Source: Polyodon spathula
Lineage: Eukaryota; Chordata; Actinopteri; Acipenseriformes; Polyodontidae
NCBI RefSeq assembly: GCF_017654505.1
Contig: NC_054539.1
Span: 64,808,256 to 64,872,255 of the forward strand
Direction of reading: 5' to 3'
Length of the DNA stretch: 64,000 nucleotides
Shown: piece by piece, positions 53,805 through 64,000 of the stretch
Position numbering within the stretch: position 1 is the first letter of the stretch
Layout of the letters: every line of letters starts with the position of its first letter
The notes under the pieces: generated by a model
Seen by the model: the letters and a program-made list of their open reading frames with translations, nothing else
What the model was told of the DNA's origin: nothing
The model's database searches: none
Position numbers and translations under genes: made by a program

Positions 53805-54751
53805 TCTACACCCCCTTTCAAAATTTTCGCCATTTGTTGCCTTATAGTCTGGAATTAAAATGCATTTATTTTTCTTTCCTTTATCAACACATCCTACCCC
53901 ACAACTTCCAAGTGAAAAAAATATTCTAGAAATTTGTAGAAAATTAATTAAAAATACAAAATGAAATAGCTTGGTTGGATAAGTGTCCATCCCCCTTGTA
54001 ATAGCAATCCTAAATTATCTCAGGTGTAACCAATTGCCTTCAAAATCACACACCAAGTTGTGGCCTCCACCTGTGTTAAATTGTAGTGATTCACATGATT
54101 TCAGTATATATTCAACAGTTCCCGTAGGTTCCCTCTGCTGGGTAGTGCATTTCAAAGTAAAGACTCAACCATGCACAGATCGGGGGATGGGTATAAAAAA
54201 AAAAATCAAAGACCTTGAATATCCCTTGGAGCATGGACAAGACGATTATTAAGAAATGGAATGTGTATTGGATCATCTAGACCCTGCCTAGATCAGGCCG
54301 TCCCTCCAAACTGGATGACCGAGCCAGAAAGAGCAAGAAGGAGGCTACCAGGAGGCCAACGTCAACTTTGCAAGAGCTACAAGCTTTTATGACCAAGACT
54401 GGTCAAAGTGTGCATATGACAACAGTATCTCAAGTACTCCACAAATCTGGCCTGTATGGTAAAGTGGAAGAAGGAATCTCATTGAAGTTTGCAAAAAAAA
54501 CACTCAGGAGATTCTGTAGCCATGTGGAAAAAAGTTTTGTGGTCAGACGAAACTAAAATTGAACTTTTTGGCAAATGCAAAGCGTTATGTTTGCGACAAC
54601 CCAACACAGCGCATCACCCAAAGAACATCATCCCTACTGTGAAGCATGGTGGTAGCAGCTTCATGTCATTTAAATGCAGGAAACTGAGACACTGACACAG
54701 CAAAATGTGAAAAAAAGTTAAAGGGGGTGTACACTTTCTATAGGCACTGTA
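53805..54751 (+). mobile_element. Tc1 element (family D), internally deleted copy
   Basis: It opens TCTACACCCCCTTTCAAAATT and ends AAAGGGGGTGTACACTTTCT plus ATAGGCACTGTA, so the inner parts of the terminal repeats match while the outer 20 or so bases of the left one are lost. The transposase frame is broken. Recognisable pieces are the helix-turn-helix (54180-54260), RSGRPSKLDDRAR (about 54290-54325) and an LWSDETKIELFGKCKALC segment (54535-54590) with the first catalytic Asp. Coding sequence after KHGGSS (about 54640) is deleted, including the second Asp and the Glu. Confidence 0.85.
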
Positions 54752-54780
54752 TGTATGTATATGTGTGTGTGTATGTGTGT

Positions 54781-55215
54781 GCAGGGTAGGATTCTTCCCT
54801 GCTAAAAACATGTGCAAATGCATGTTTGTTGAACTTAATTGTGGAATTATCATCCGCACTTGGGCATGAATGTAAATTAGAACCAGATGCAGGGTCTAAA
54901 AAGAAAGCAGTCAGAATGCTCAAGGCTGCTGCATTGTGAAGAGCATGGTTGTGAGTGTGTGCAATTGTAAAAAGGTATTGTGTAAAACTGTCTGTTGTGC
55001 TTTGTGGACAAGGAAACAGCTTAGCTGTCCCGTGTTAGTTAGGGAAGATCCTGTGTTTAATTAGTTCTCTGAATGGGAGCTATTTGTTTGATTTGTTTTG
55101 TTTATTTTTGTGTAAATATAAAAAATAGCGCGTCAGCCCTTACAAAATTCCATTTCTGGGTCCTGGGTCTTGCATACTGGGGGCAAATGAATGACCGTGA
55201 ATGACGGCCCGTTTG
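54781..55215 (+). mobile_element. LTR family A, near-complete copy
   Basis: Same family as 29125-29609 but on the opposite strand. Shared stretches include the ATTCTTCCCTGCTAAAA start, the GGACAAGGAAACAGCTTAGC and TGTCCCGTG segments, and the CTCCATTTxTGxxTxGGGTC segment. It is diverged, with several indels. The first ten or so bases are lost at a TG-rich boundary. Confidence 0.65.
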
Positions 55216-55736
55216 TATATATATCACTGAATTTTATTCTTGTAAACTTCCAAAAGTAGTACAATAGTGTATGTCCTGATAGTAAACGGACTACAGCACC
55301 AAATTTCAGTGAATGATGTTGAATTAAGAAAGCAGTGAGGAGTTAGCAGATAAACATATATTCTAAGTGCTTTACTGGAAAGAAGGACCTCTATTCTCAG
55401 TATTATATTGAATTAAATGGTCACCATTTGGATATTGTTAAAGCAAAAAAACATTTGTACTACTGTTCCTGACCAACAAACCATAAAGATTTGTTTTCAT
55501 ATTTCATTGAAATACGAACTCACTAAAGCAGAAATAGCCAGTAACACTAGCCCTGCACCCATTTTTGTTAGTACTGTTACTTAAAAGCGTCTGAGCCTCT
55601 ACTGCGGGATCTGGACTTTAAAATGTATTTATTTTGAGCTTTGTAGATCATTTTGAACTGTGTAAGCTTATGGGACAGCCCTTGGTGTGTATAGATTAAG
55701 AATAAAAACAATCCAAACCCTGCCATTATACCTTTA
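55216..55736. other. intronic sequence, nothing recognised
   Basis: AT-rich, no frame or element ends. Confidence 0.4.
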
Positions 55737-55990
55737 TACAGCTTTGGCCAAATGTTTTGCCTCACCCTATAGATTGAACTAATTTTGCTTCATAAAGTCA
55801 AATGAAACCTGCTGAATAATGTTACATTAAAATCTTGAATTACCTACCACTTTGAAGTTTTCCATATACTTAACCAAAATCTGACAAAAATAAAAAAAAA
55901 TGTGATATTTCGAAATCTAACATGAAATACTGTACTACTATTGTGGCTTCCGGTAGACTTTTATGATTTGGACAAACAATGCCACACTCA
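55737..55990 (+). mobile_element. Tc1 family F, 5' end only
   Basis: ACAGCTTTGGCCAAATGTTT followed by TGCCTCACCC resembles the terminal repeat of a widespread fish Tc1 family (TACAGCTCTGGCCAAAAGTT type). The leader sequence continues (GAAGTTTTCCATATACTT) until a poly-A run at about 55994. No transposase or right end is seen. Confidence 0.6.
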
Positions 55991-57839
55991 CGTAAAAAAA
56001 AAAAAAAAAAAAACACATTTTCATCTGTGTCATCTCTGGACATGTTTTCCATTACTGAAAGAAAACGAATACCAAATTAGATTTGTATTATTATTTGCTT
56101 GTGGTTGCTGTCAGTTATTGCTTAATTAAATCAGATTTACTAACTAAATATCAGCCTCTTGAGGAACAGTGTTCTTCTTTTGAAGTGGAATTTTGTTTTT
56201 TTGTGGATTGTTTTTTTTTTTTTTAAGGCTTATCATTCGTAAAGCTTTTGGGTGTAAGTCTTACATTGTTGTTGTTCGGTGTTTGCAGTAGATTACAAAG
56301 TTTTATTTTCTTGCCAGTCAAAATTATATTTGACTTTTTATCAATGCAAAATTAAAATTGCCTATTGTTTTTGTTAGGCTTAATATTATAGCCTAACTGA
56401 AATTTCTGTCAGTTGATTTTTATTGTGTGTGTGTGTGTGTGTGTGTGTGTTTTAACTGTAAATCGCCTATAAGAGCGTCTGCTAAAAAAACAAAACACAT
56501 ATAACTAACAACAACAATAATGATAATCTTCGAATCTCCTGTTTTTATATACTGTATGTATATGTTAATGCAATTCATTTGAATCAAATAAAATGGGATG
56601 AATGAGCAGTGGAATGAATGCAGCCCCTCTCGAACAATAACTTTGCATTCAAAACGCCGACAAATCCCCAATCAGTAATCAATATAGCCTGCTGTATGCC
56701 TGATATTAAAATCAATGTAAATATCAAGGTAAGGAAATGTAAACTGTAGATTGATCGATGTGTAGGGAGTGGTTTTATGCTACTGTGTAAGGGTCTATTT
56801 TATTGTTGTTGATTTAATTATACAGATAGTTGTTTTGTATCTGCTAGGTCAGTCTACGTTACATACCGTACTACTGTAGCCCTACTGCTCCTTCTGCACC
56901 AAGAATGTACCTGCTTAGAAGAGGGTATAGCTCAGCTATTTAAGCCTGATTTACCATAGGCTCAAATTGATGCAAGCACTGGACAGTAACGTTAAAGCCC
57001 TCTGTCCAGTATACTTTCTGCAAGTAATTACACAGTTGAACTTTAGAATGTTCACTGCGAAGTGTGCATGTGATAATGGGGTGAACAGTGTGTTGTCGGA
57101 CCACCCTTTGACAGAGCGGGACGTGCAGAATTGGTGCTGTCTGAGAGTGTGAGGAGAGGGAGAGAAGATGAGGAAGAGAGAGGATGGGAATGAGATTGCG
57201 AGAAAGCTACATTAAATAGTATTAACAAAGCCTTTGACTTAACGGTTCACAAAGTTGTTATATAGGTTCGTGTTTACTGTTTAACGATAAAGAAAACTAT
57301 ACAAGTAGGCTACTACTTGGAGAATAGTTAGCTGTTTATCATCGTATTGAGACCCGCCAACTATGTATAAACTATGTGTTTACTGGAAAATAAAACTTAG
57401 AAGCTTCATTCAAGAGGATTAGCGACCTGTCCGGATCCGACCTGGCGAATCGGAGGACAAGAATACTTAGTAACGCCAGCTGTTTTTGGTGTTTCTGGAT
57501 GCTTGAGTACCCTGCTACTGGCAGGCTGTTGTAATTCAAATAGCAATGCAATAAAGGGAGATGATACTTTTTTGATCTGGACTGAACTTCATATTTGTGT
57601 TTAGAACGGAGATACTACTTTTTGATCAGAAAGTAAATAATAGCCTGATGTTTCAGTGTGAAAGAACGGTCGAGATAGCAGCTTCCTGCAGCTTTTATTT
57701 TTAGAACAGTGAAGCAGCTAGCACAATCATTCCTTTGAATTCCTGTCCTATAATCATTATATAATAGGCTTATTGTAGATGTGGGTGGAGTTTTGTGTGA
57801 CCGCTGGGTGTTTTCCATAGTGGTACCTTGGAAAACTCC
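55991..57839. other. intronic sequence with a GT repeat and SINE/LINE tail
   Basis: Apart from the tail at 56426-56525 nothing is recognised. Two moderately CpG-bearing stretches (57060-57130 and 57420-57480) have no coding frame that I can match to a DNMT3A2 first exon. Confidence 0.4.
56426..56525 (+). repeat. (GT)n followed by L2/SINE-type 3' tail
   Basis: GT repeats to 56450, then CTGTAAATCGCCTATAAGAG and CGTCTGCTAAA, the tail shared by L2 LINEs and their SINEs, with a simple A/AAC-rich end. The body of the SINE is missing. Confidence 0.65.
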
Positions 57840-58146
57840 TGCAATTCAGTGTTTGTGTGAGTGCTGGAGGGATGTGCGCCAAGTTAAGGTTTGCTTTTTA
57901 AAAGCGTTATTTTGTGCCTCGCAAACCTGGTTTGGTGCTTGGCGCATACCTTCAAATATACCAGGATCACGCATATTGTCGGCCACTCCCCCCATATTGC
58001 TCTATGCATACATTTTATTTCTGCACAGCGCAGAATGGATTGTGACGCGCAAAAGGATGTTTCAAATATGGCAACTTGGCACAACGGCCATTTGCGACGT
58101 GCATACCCCTCTGCACGGTGAGCAGAGATTTCGAAGATCGGGCCCC
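57840..58146 (-). mobile_element. Harbinger terminal-region copy (solo)
   Basis: Second copy of the 38590-38886 sequence in the same orientation, with the GGGCCCC terminus at 58146. There is no transposase next to it, so it is a deleted or MITE-like derivative. The left boundary is set where similarity fades (about 57840). Confidence 0.75.
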
Positions 58147-60328
58147 TTGTCTGTTCATGTCCATGCACTCTATTACCTGTTTTTGGGTTCCAGTTGGAGT
58201 GTTTCAGTACAGAGGTACTGTGAGAGCTAGGGGGTTAACAACAGGAAGAAAGAGAACGCAGACAAAATTGTAAATGTGAAGGCTGTCTGCCTTTTATGCA
58301 TCCCAATCTGTCTTGTGAGTCTGCTTTTCTGCCACTGGGAATACAAACTGAATTCATTAGGCTGACAATGAATTGTAAACACTTTGAAATGCGTTGGGGG
58401 TTTCTTCTGTTAGTTTGTTTTAATTTAAAGACCTAAATCAATTTTAGACTCCACATATGCTTTAGTATCATTATCACTACTCCACTTATCCTTGTGCAGT
58501 TGAACTTTTCATTTTTATGTTTTCTTAACTGTTAAGGTTCTCAGATGTATGTCTCACCCTCTTCTCTAAACCATTAAAGTCCTGATAATGTAGTATTCTT
58601 GTTAAATAGGGATGAAGGTCCTTTTGTGTTCTGTATTCTGGACTGTTAATGCAGCCGTTTGTACAAAAAGCATTTATGTTACCCTGAAAAACATGGCAGA
58701 TGTGCTCACAGGGAGATGAGAAATGTTGATAGTAATTTTTGGTAAATGTAGTCTTAAAAAGAAATGAATGTGTGCTATAAAGAGCCTGAAATCTGACCTG
58801 CTAGGGGCAACAGAGAACCATTGTTAGTGCATGAGGGGCAATTAGCTGGGCATTAAGTTTTTTCGCACTTTATCCTGGATTGTGCCAAGCTCATTTTGGA
58901 AGCAGGGGGCAATTGAATAGCATTTGAGGGATGTAATGTTTACCAGTGCAGTGTGGCCTTGCCTAGCCACCATAATGTAGTTATAGAAGGCAGAATGTCC
59001 TAAAGTTACATTATTATTATGTTTGTTGACGCACAAACGTAAAGAAAGCGTGGAGAGCAGTGATGTGTGGAGAGTTTCTTCCTAGACAAAGAGACAGATA
59101 TATATCAAGAGACTTCCCAAGAGCACCAGAGTCTGTAGCCTGTTTAGCAGACCTCTCCAATTGTGTATGGGACTGGGTATTACAGATTATAAATTCCAAC
59201 ATACATATGTTTTCAAATCTGTCTTGAAGAGAAGTACTGCTCTATAATCTTTTATGATGTGTTTTTAGTCTGAAGGCTTATCTTCTTGTAAATACTGTAG
59301 TAATGCAAACCATTTACAATGCTGTTTTATGAACTGTTTTTGTCCTTTATTAAAATATAGTCCCTGACTATGTAGTACATTTAATAAAAAAGAGACTGCT
59401 CAATCGAGGCTAAATTGAATAGCAGTGACAGAACTGTGAATTTGTATCATATATATTATTTATAAAAGGTTAGCCCTTTGAGTGTCCATACCATTAAGAA
59501 GGGTATCTGCCCCAGTGCTGGGGAGAGGGGATGACATTCTCTGATCCTTTTTAGTCCTGTACACCATTTGTTACTTAAATGTCTATAGTTTATTTCTGGT
59601 CTCATAACTTTATTGGGTGCAGTTTTCTGTTCAGGAAAAAAGCATGGTTGAGGGCAATTTGGAAAGAAAAACTATTTATGTTTTTAGTTTAAAAAGCTTT
59701 TTTGTATGCTGCAGTGTACTCTATGAGAAACAGATTTTAGACTGTATTATTGTACGTATTTGAATGAATTGCACATATCTGCAAACTGGGGGAATACAGT
59801 AACAAATAAAAACATATGTTTTCTGCCATTTAACAGTGAATTGTATTTTAATTTAATTGTGGGGTGCTGTCTTACTGTAGCATTTGTCATTCAAACAAAA
59901 GCTTTAAACATAGAAGAAAAATAATCTGAGCTTGCTGACACGCCAGTGCGTTCAATGCTTTCTAGTGCACTGGAAAAGAAACGTGCTAACATTAGAGCAT
60001 CCTTTCTCTCAACCAAAAGTTGAACTGTGACAAAAATGACATATCTGGTACATATCAAGTTATATAAAAATGTTTTTTATCAAACTGTACGTACGCTGAA
60101 TTTCCTGTTACTATAAAGTGCTACAATATGTGGTTCTTAACAAAGGATTTGAGAAATTATAGTGATTTATACTGCTTTTATTAGTCATGTGTTTGCTTTT
60201 AGTCTTTTAAAGTAGTCCTCTCTAATCTTCTCTAAAGGACTGGAATGTGCAGTGTTGAAAGAAACACATGTTAAAAGTCAGCATGATCCAGAGAGATATG
60301 CGACCTAGAAATGTCAGAAGATATAGCT
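58147..60328. other. intronic sequence, nothing recognised
   Basis: No element ends, tail motifs or family-like frames. Confidence 0.4.
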
Positions 60329-60333
60329 TTGTA

Positions 60334-60813
60334 ACAGGCAACCAGTGAGACTGTATTCCTGAGCCAAGTAACAGCTGTGGTAACGTGACTGATGGTCAAG
60401 GCTGGCCAGCAGCAGAAATAGCAACCTAGATACAGAAACAGTAGTTAAACTCTTTCTGCACACCTTTTATTTACAAACACAAATAAAATAAAACACGGGA
60501 ACAAGCAAAACCCTAACTCCCCTAGGAGTGCTAACTAAACTTTTCCAAATCCCTAAACTACAAGCCAGATGGCTTACCAGTAACAAAACCCACTTGTTAC
60601 ACACAGTCCCTTTTGTTTACATTCAACCACTCAGGTTTCCATATAGACAGCTTAACAAAATTTCAGACCTTGTTTTATACACTTCTATACTGGAACCAGG
60701 TGCACCTCATCATTGGCTCAAAAACCAATTAGCCCTCAAGGTATTTTGGGGGATATAGTCATATTTCAAACCTCTAGACTATGTTTTCCTCTTTCCTCCC
60801 CTACTCTGCCACA
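60334..60813 (-). mobile_element. putative solo LTR, 480 bp, with 5-bp duplication TTGTA
   Basis: The minus strand starts TGTGGCAGAGTAGGGG. TATAAAAC (minus, 60672-60679) and AATAAA (minus, 60467-60472) follow in LTR order. TTGTA occurs at 60329-60333 and 60814-60818. The right-hand end in LTR orientation would be GCCTGT rather than the usual CA, so the inner border is less certain. The middle part (CCCTAACTCCC...GTGCTAACTAAAC) is distantly related to family A at 29125. Confidence 0.65.
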
Positions 60814-60818
60814 TTGTA

Positions 60819-63045
60819 TTCCACCACAGCCCACCTTCGTATAAGGGTTCTGTACATTATTCTAACATACACCCTTATGGGGTTTGCTGTCCATTCACAT
60901 AAATCACTGTAAATCCTTAGCTGATGCTGTGATGGTTCATCTCATATTCTCTCCTTTATAAAGTCTGGGTTTTTTTTTTTTTCTTATGACACCAGTCAAG
61001 TATCCCAACAACATAATGTCCACGACTGGAGTGTAGCCAAGAGTGTTCAATAACAAGTAACCTGGAATACCGGACTGCTGCTCTTTGCTCATGTTGTTGT
61101 CATGTGGTAATTGTGTCCAAGATTGTTGCATGGATAATTCTTAAAAATAAATGACAAAGGCATTGCCAGGCACCATGCCGACAGGCTCAATGAGAGATTG
61201 CCCTCACAGCACCGCCATCCTAACATGAACACCTCCTGCGGTTCAGCTGGAAAATTGTCCTCAATAGTGCCACATTGTAGGCTGTGAGAAGATAGTGAAT
61301 TAGCCTCCTGCATCACCTTCCCCCTTCAGTGTCAAGCCTGAATACTGTTAGAGAAGGATTAGGCATCCAGGAATTCCATCATCGATCTAGCTGCATGGAT
61401 ATAAATTGCAAGGCTTCACTTTCACTTGCTGCGTGATTTTACTGTTTCTTCTCTCATTCCATGATTTTCGTTGATAGTTTTCTTTACTGACTGCAGTTTA
61501 TGAAAAATGAATATGTTGTTGCTGTTGCCCTTGCATTAGAGAACTGATGTAAGTATGGTTAAGTGCTGTTCTGTTTTACGTAGTTCACATGCACAGAAAA
61601 CCTGGAAAGATGTATAAAAGACAATAAACTGCTCTCCCAAGCTGAGATTTCAGCTCAGACTAAAGCGCTCATAAAACTAGATGGACCTTGTATGCTATGT
61701 TTTGCTCTATTTACAACCAGATTATCTCTATTTTACTGCATGTTTATTTAATTGTTTTAATTAAGATCAGTATAAATACTTCCCATTCTCATTTGCTGAA
61801 GCCTTCATTAGTTATGGACCAGAGTATTGTACACACTCTTATTGAAACTCTCTCTCTCACACACACACACACTGCATGTATACTGTGTATGCTTTTATAT
61901 ACATTTCCTAACCTATTGCCTTACAGATTCTCTTGAAATTAATTTAATATGCAGCACAGCATGCATCAAACAAATCAAGCTGCCAGTGCAGAGTCTGCCC
62001 AAACCCAGCATGGGGCAGTGGGATCAGCTGGAGCTTCCTATCCCAGGGATCAACAGGGGCAGTTAATTGCCCAGAGCCTGGTTAAAATGAATGAACGACT
62101 CCAGATGGAAATGCAGAACTATTTAAAAACTACTTCAGTTATAAAAACATAAAAAACAACTTGAAATATGCTTCCTGACACCGTTAAAGTATTTGATTAA
62201 TTGACTTAAACACCTAAGGTCATTCTTTCTAAAGCTTGTAATGAATTAAGTCAAATAGACAAACGTCACGGCTGGTGTACTCTGATTAGGACTAGCCATT
62301 TGTCTACCTGAGTTAGTTTCTTGTTAATACCTCTTAATGTAGAAGGATGAATTACCTTCTTATAGGTGCAGCTCTCTTACCTCTTCAGCCTTATGAAGCG
62401 CTTTCAATTGCAGAGCACAGCGCCAGGAAGTCAGTGACCCACTTTACCTTTTAAACTTCACGGAATGAAAATACCATACCTGATTTGTCTATATAGAAAG
62501 GAAAAAAGAAAGACTGAAACTTGTTTCTCGTGTAGTGTACTGGAGAAAACTCTTCCAGGTGAAACAATGGGAATTTGGAAGGAAGAAAGAAAAAAAAAGC
62601 ATAACGGGAAGCTGCCTACAAGCCAAATCTAGAACAATTCATATGTTAGTGGTTATATTCGTATTTCTTAGAGTGTTGCTCAGGATGCTGGCTACCCCTT
62701 GAGACAGGTCCATGCAGATATGTTCACATGAGGACAAAGCCAAGACTTGGTTTTAAGTTGAAAATAATTAGGCCTTGTAGGAAGAAAAATATGCAACCCC
62801 ATGTCCTAAATATTGTTTTCCAACAGTGTACAAAACTGCTTCTATCTAGCTTCTTCTTTCTTGGCCAACAGCTTCTCCTCCACCCTGGTGTACCTGCTTA
62901 TCAACCACAGGCTTCAATTGGCTGTACTTGCAGAAACCTGTTTGTATCTTTTTTTTGTCCCGTACAGCAGTTTGCAGAGTTGCTTAACACTCACTTTAAT
63001 AAAGCTTAAAGCTAACATTACATTTAGGTAAAACACTGTTAATCA
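60819..63045. other. intronic sequence with one glutamine-rich open frame
   Basis: No terminal repeats recognised. A short CA repeat lies at 61857-61872 and an A-rich run at 62585-62598. The open frame at 61949-62152 is described separately. Confidence 0.35.
61949..62152 (+). other. unrecognised 67-codon open frame, Q-rich
   Basis: An ATG-initiated frame encodes a Q/A/S-rich peptide ending in an amphipathic stretch, LIAQSLVKMNERLQMEMQNYL, that could form a coiled coil. GC content is higher than the flanks (61970-62110). I do not recognise it. The helix-rich tail recalls the C-terminus of transposon Myb/SANT-like proteins, but this is only a guess. It could be a decayed exon of an element. 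Confidence 0.2.
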
Positions 63046-64000
63046 TATTTTCCCCTTCAGGTCCCCCATTTGGTTCTATTGGAGAACCAAGGCACAACCC
63101 TAGACTTGTGTAACTGGTGTCTGCTCAGTGTACCCCCATTTCATCATATTAATAGTCTGAGCCATCAGAACTTGTTGTCTGATTTCTTTCAGTTGTCTGC
63201 ACTGCCACGAACATTGGATGAGAGTGACCAATAATACCATTACAGAGAGTGCAACGCACCCCTCAAAGATGTAATCCCAATACGAACCAGCCCGTCTTGC
63301 CCCGATAGTGGAACTCAGGCTGTTCTGGATCTTGTGAACCTCGATCAGCCCTTTCTTGGCTGAAATTGTAACCTGCACGGTCACAGCTTCCAACTTGTGT
63401 CCCAGAGCCTCAAGGGCTAAAGCCACCTTGTGTAGGATTGGATATGTAAATTTAGACTAGTGGTCATCCAGTGTCAAATTAATAGCTTCTTTTAGTGGTA
63501 ACAGGTATCATGGTCACTCCCACTAGTATATTCAGTTCCATTCAAACACATTGAGTGGTTTTGTACTTCACTTTTCTGGGATCCCCACATGTATTGTCCC
63601 ATGTCTGATGGGCCACTACTCGTGCTTTAGTCCAGCCATGTGCCAGTATGACTTCAACAGTTAAATCAATCATTGGCATGTTTTTAAACATTTCACAAGT
63701 ACATATGGCATATTGGTTCTGCGTGTAGCAGCAAGCATTATCTTCTGCATAGAACAGGTTCATCAATGGCTATCCGTGCTAGTTTTGGAAAGTGTGTTAC
63801 TTTGACCCCCTCAAATACTCCAAATAATGTAGCTTTATACACTTTCTGCACACTCACTGGTAGTGGGATTGTCAGACTAAATTGTAATAACATATTGTGT
63901 GTTGATGTATGGGTTTTGTGATAGCTGTTTGCATCATCATGTTCGTAACTTCCCTTGTAACACTATTATTCTATAATTCAGTTACTGGGCCTGCCAATGC
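63046..64000 (-). pseudogene. Env-like membrane glycoprotein remnant, probable endogenous retrovirus (runs off the window)
   Basis: Two minus-strand frames lie in transcription order: 63542-63766 (Cys-rich, including CCY and CTC pairs) and 63100-63426. The latter has an amphipathic, coiled-coil-like first half, a hydrophobic segment of about 20 residues near its residues 57-76 (63200-63258), and a short basic, hydrophilic tail ending at a stop near 63103. A helical stalk, one membrane anchor and a short tail match the end of a class I fusion glycoprotein. Frameshifts separate the pieces, and a further frame continues right of 63767. A purine-rich stretch on the minus strand (63046-63075) lies just past the stop, where a polypurine tract would be expected. 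No gag or pol is in the window. The exact family is not identified. Confidence 0.4.

Noticed and set aside
57060..57200. Possible DNMT3A2 alternative first exon (short ATG frame near 57187 before a purine-rich stretch)
   Set aside because: The frame reads MGMRLRES and stops. It does not resemble the known short leader and has no matching donor.

Overview
The window is intronic vertebrate DNA, most likely from a ray-finned fish. It holds no bacterial-style gene content. The only host gene I can support is dnmt3a (de novo DNA methyltransferase 3A), on the + strand. A 147-bp exon at 22544-22690 matches human DNMT3A exon 6 (G165-E213) in length, phase and residues. A 47-bp exon at 14715-14761 is the probable preceding exon. 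The window therefore holds part of intron 4 (1-14714), all of intron 5 (14762-22543) and at least 41 kb of intron 6 (22691 to the right edge). I found neither the exon 7 PWWP coding sequence nor upstream exons 2-4, so they probably lie outside. Exon 6 encodes the part of the long isoform's N-terminal tail known to read H2AK119-ubiquitinated nucleosomes.

The rest is a dense, old transposon landscape. Tc1/mariner elements of at least five families are present, at 1155-2303 (DD38E spacing), 2541-2964, 11945-13545 (a fold-back plus chimera), 41916-42105, 53668-54751 and 55737-55990. PIF/Harbinger elements occur at 15481-19603 (matched terminal repeats, a transposase fragment and a Myb-like gene, interrupted by a CGGBP1-like hAT gene), 37950-38886, 43630-43860 and 57840-58146. 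Two pogo/Tigger-like non-autonomous elements lie at 19788-20477 and 25034-25764. There is a tyrosine-recombinase remnant at 3541-4040, LINE reverse-transcriptase remnants at 37280-37690 and 52422-53048, and tRNA-derived SINEs at 23246-23705 and 33322-33515. Several solo LTRs are present, two with perfect 5-bp target duplications (5108-5853 and 36152-36867). A decayed Env-like reading frame, probably of an endogenous retrovirus, lies on the minus strand at the right edge.

Long (GT)n(TA)n microsatellites repeatedly abut Tc1 ends. The mixture of Tc1, Harbinger, L2-type LINE tails in (ATT)n, tRNA-SINEs and long microsatellites fits a ray-finned fish with a large genome. A non-teleost such as sturgeon or paddlefish is possible, but that is inference. 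No new multi-gene system is evident. The items most worth checking are a frame-preserving cassette-exon candidate at 21135-21179, the Harbinger/hAT composite, the DD38E Tc1, the Tc1 fold-back and a perfect 17-bp hairpin at 37150-37187.
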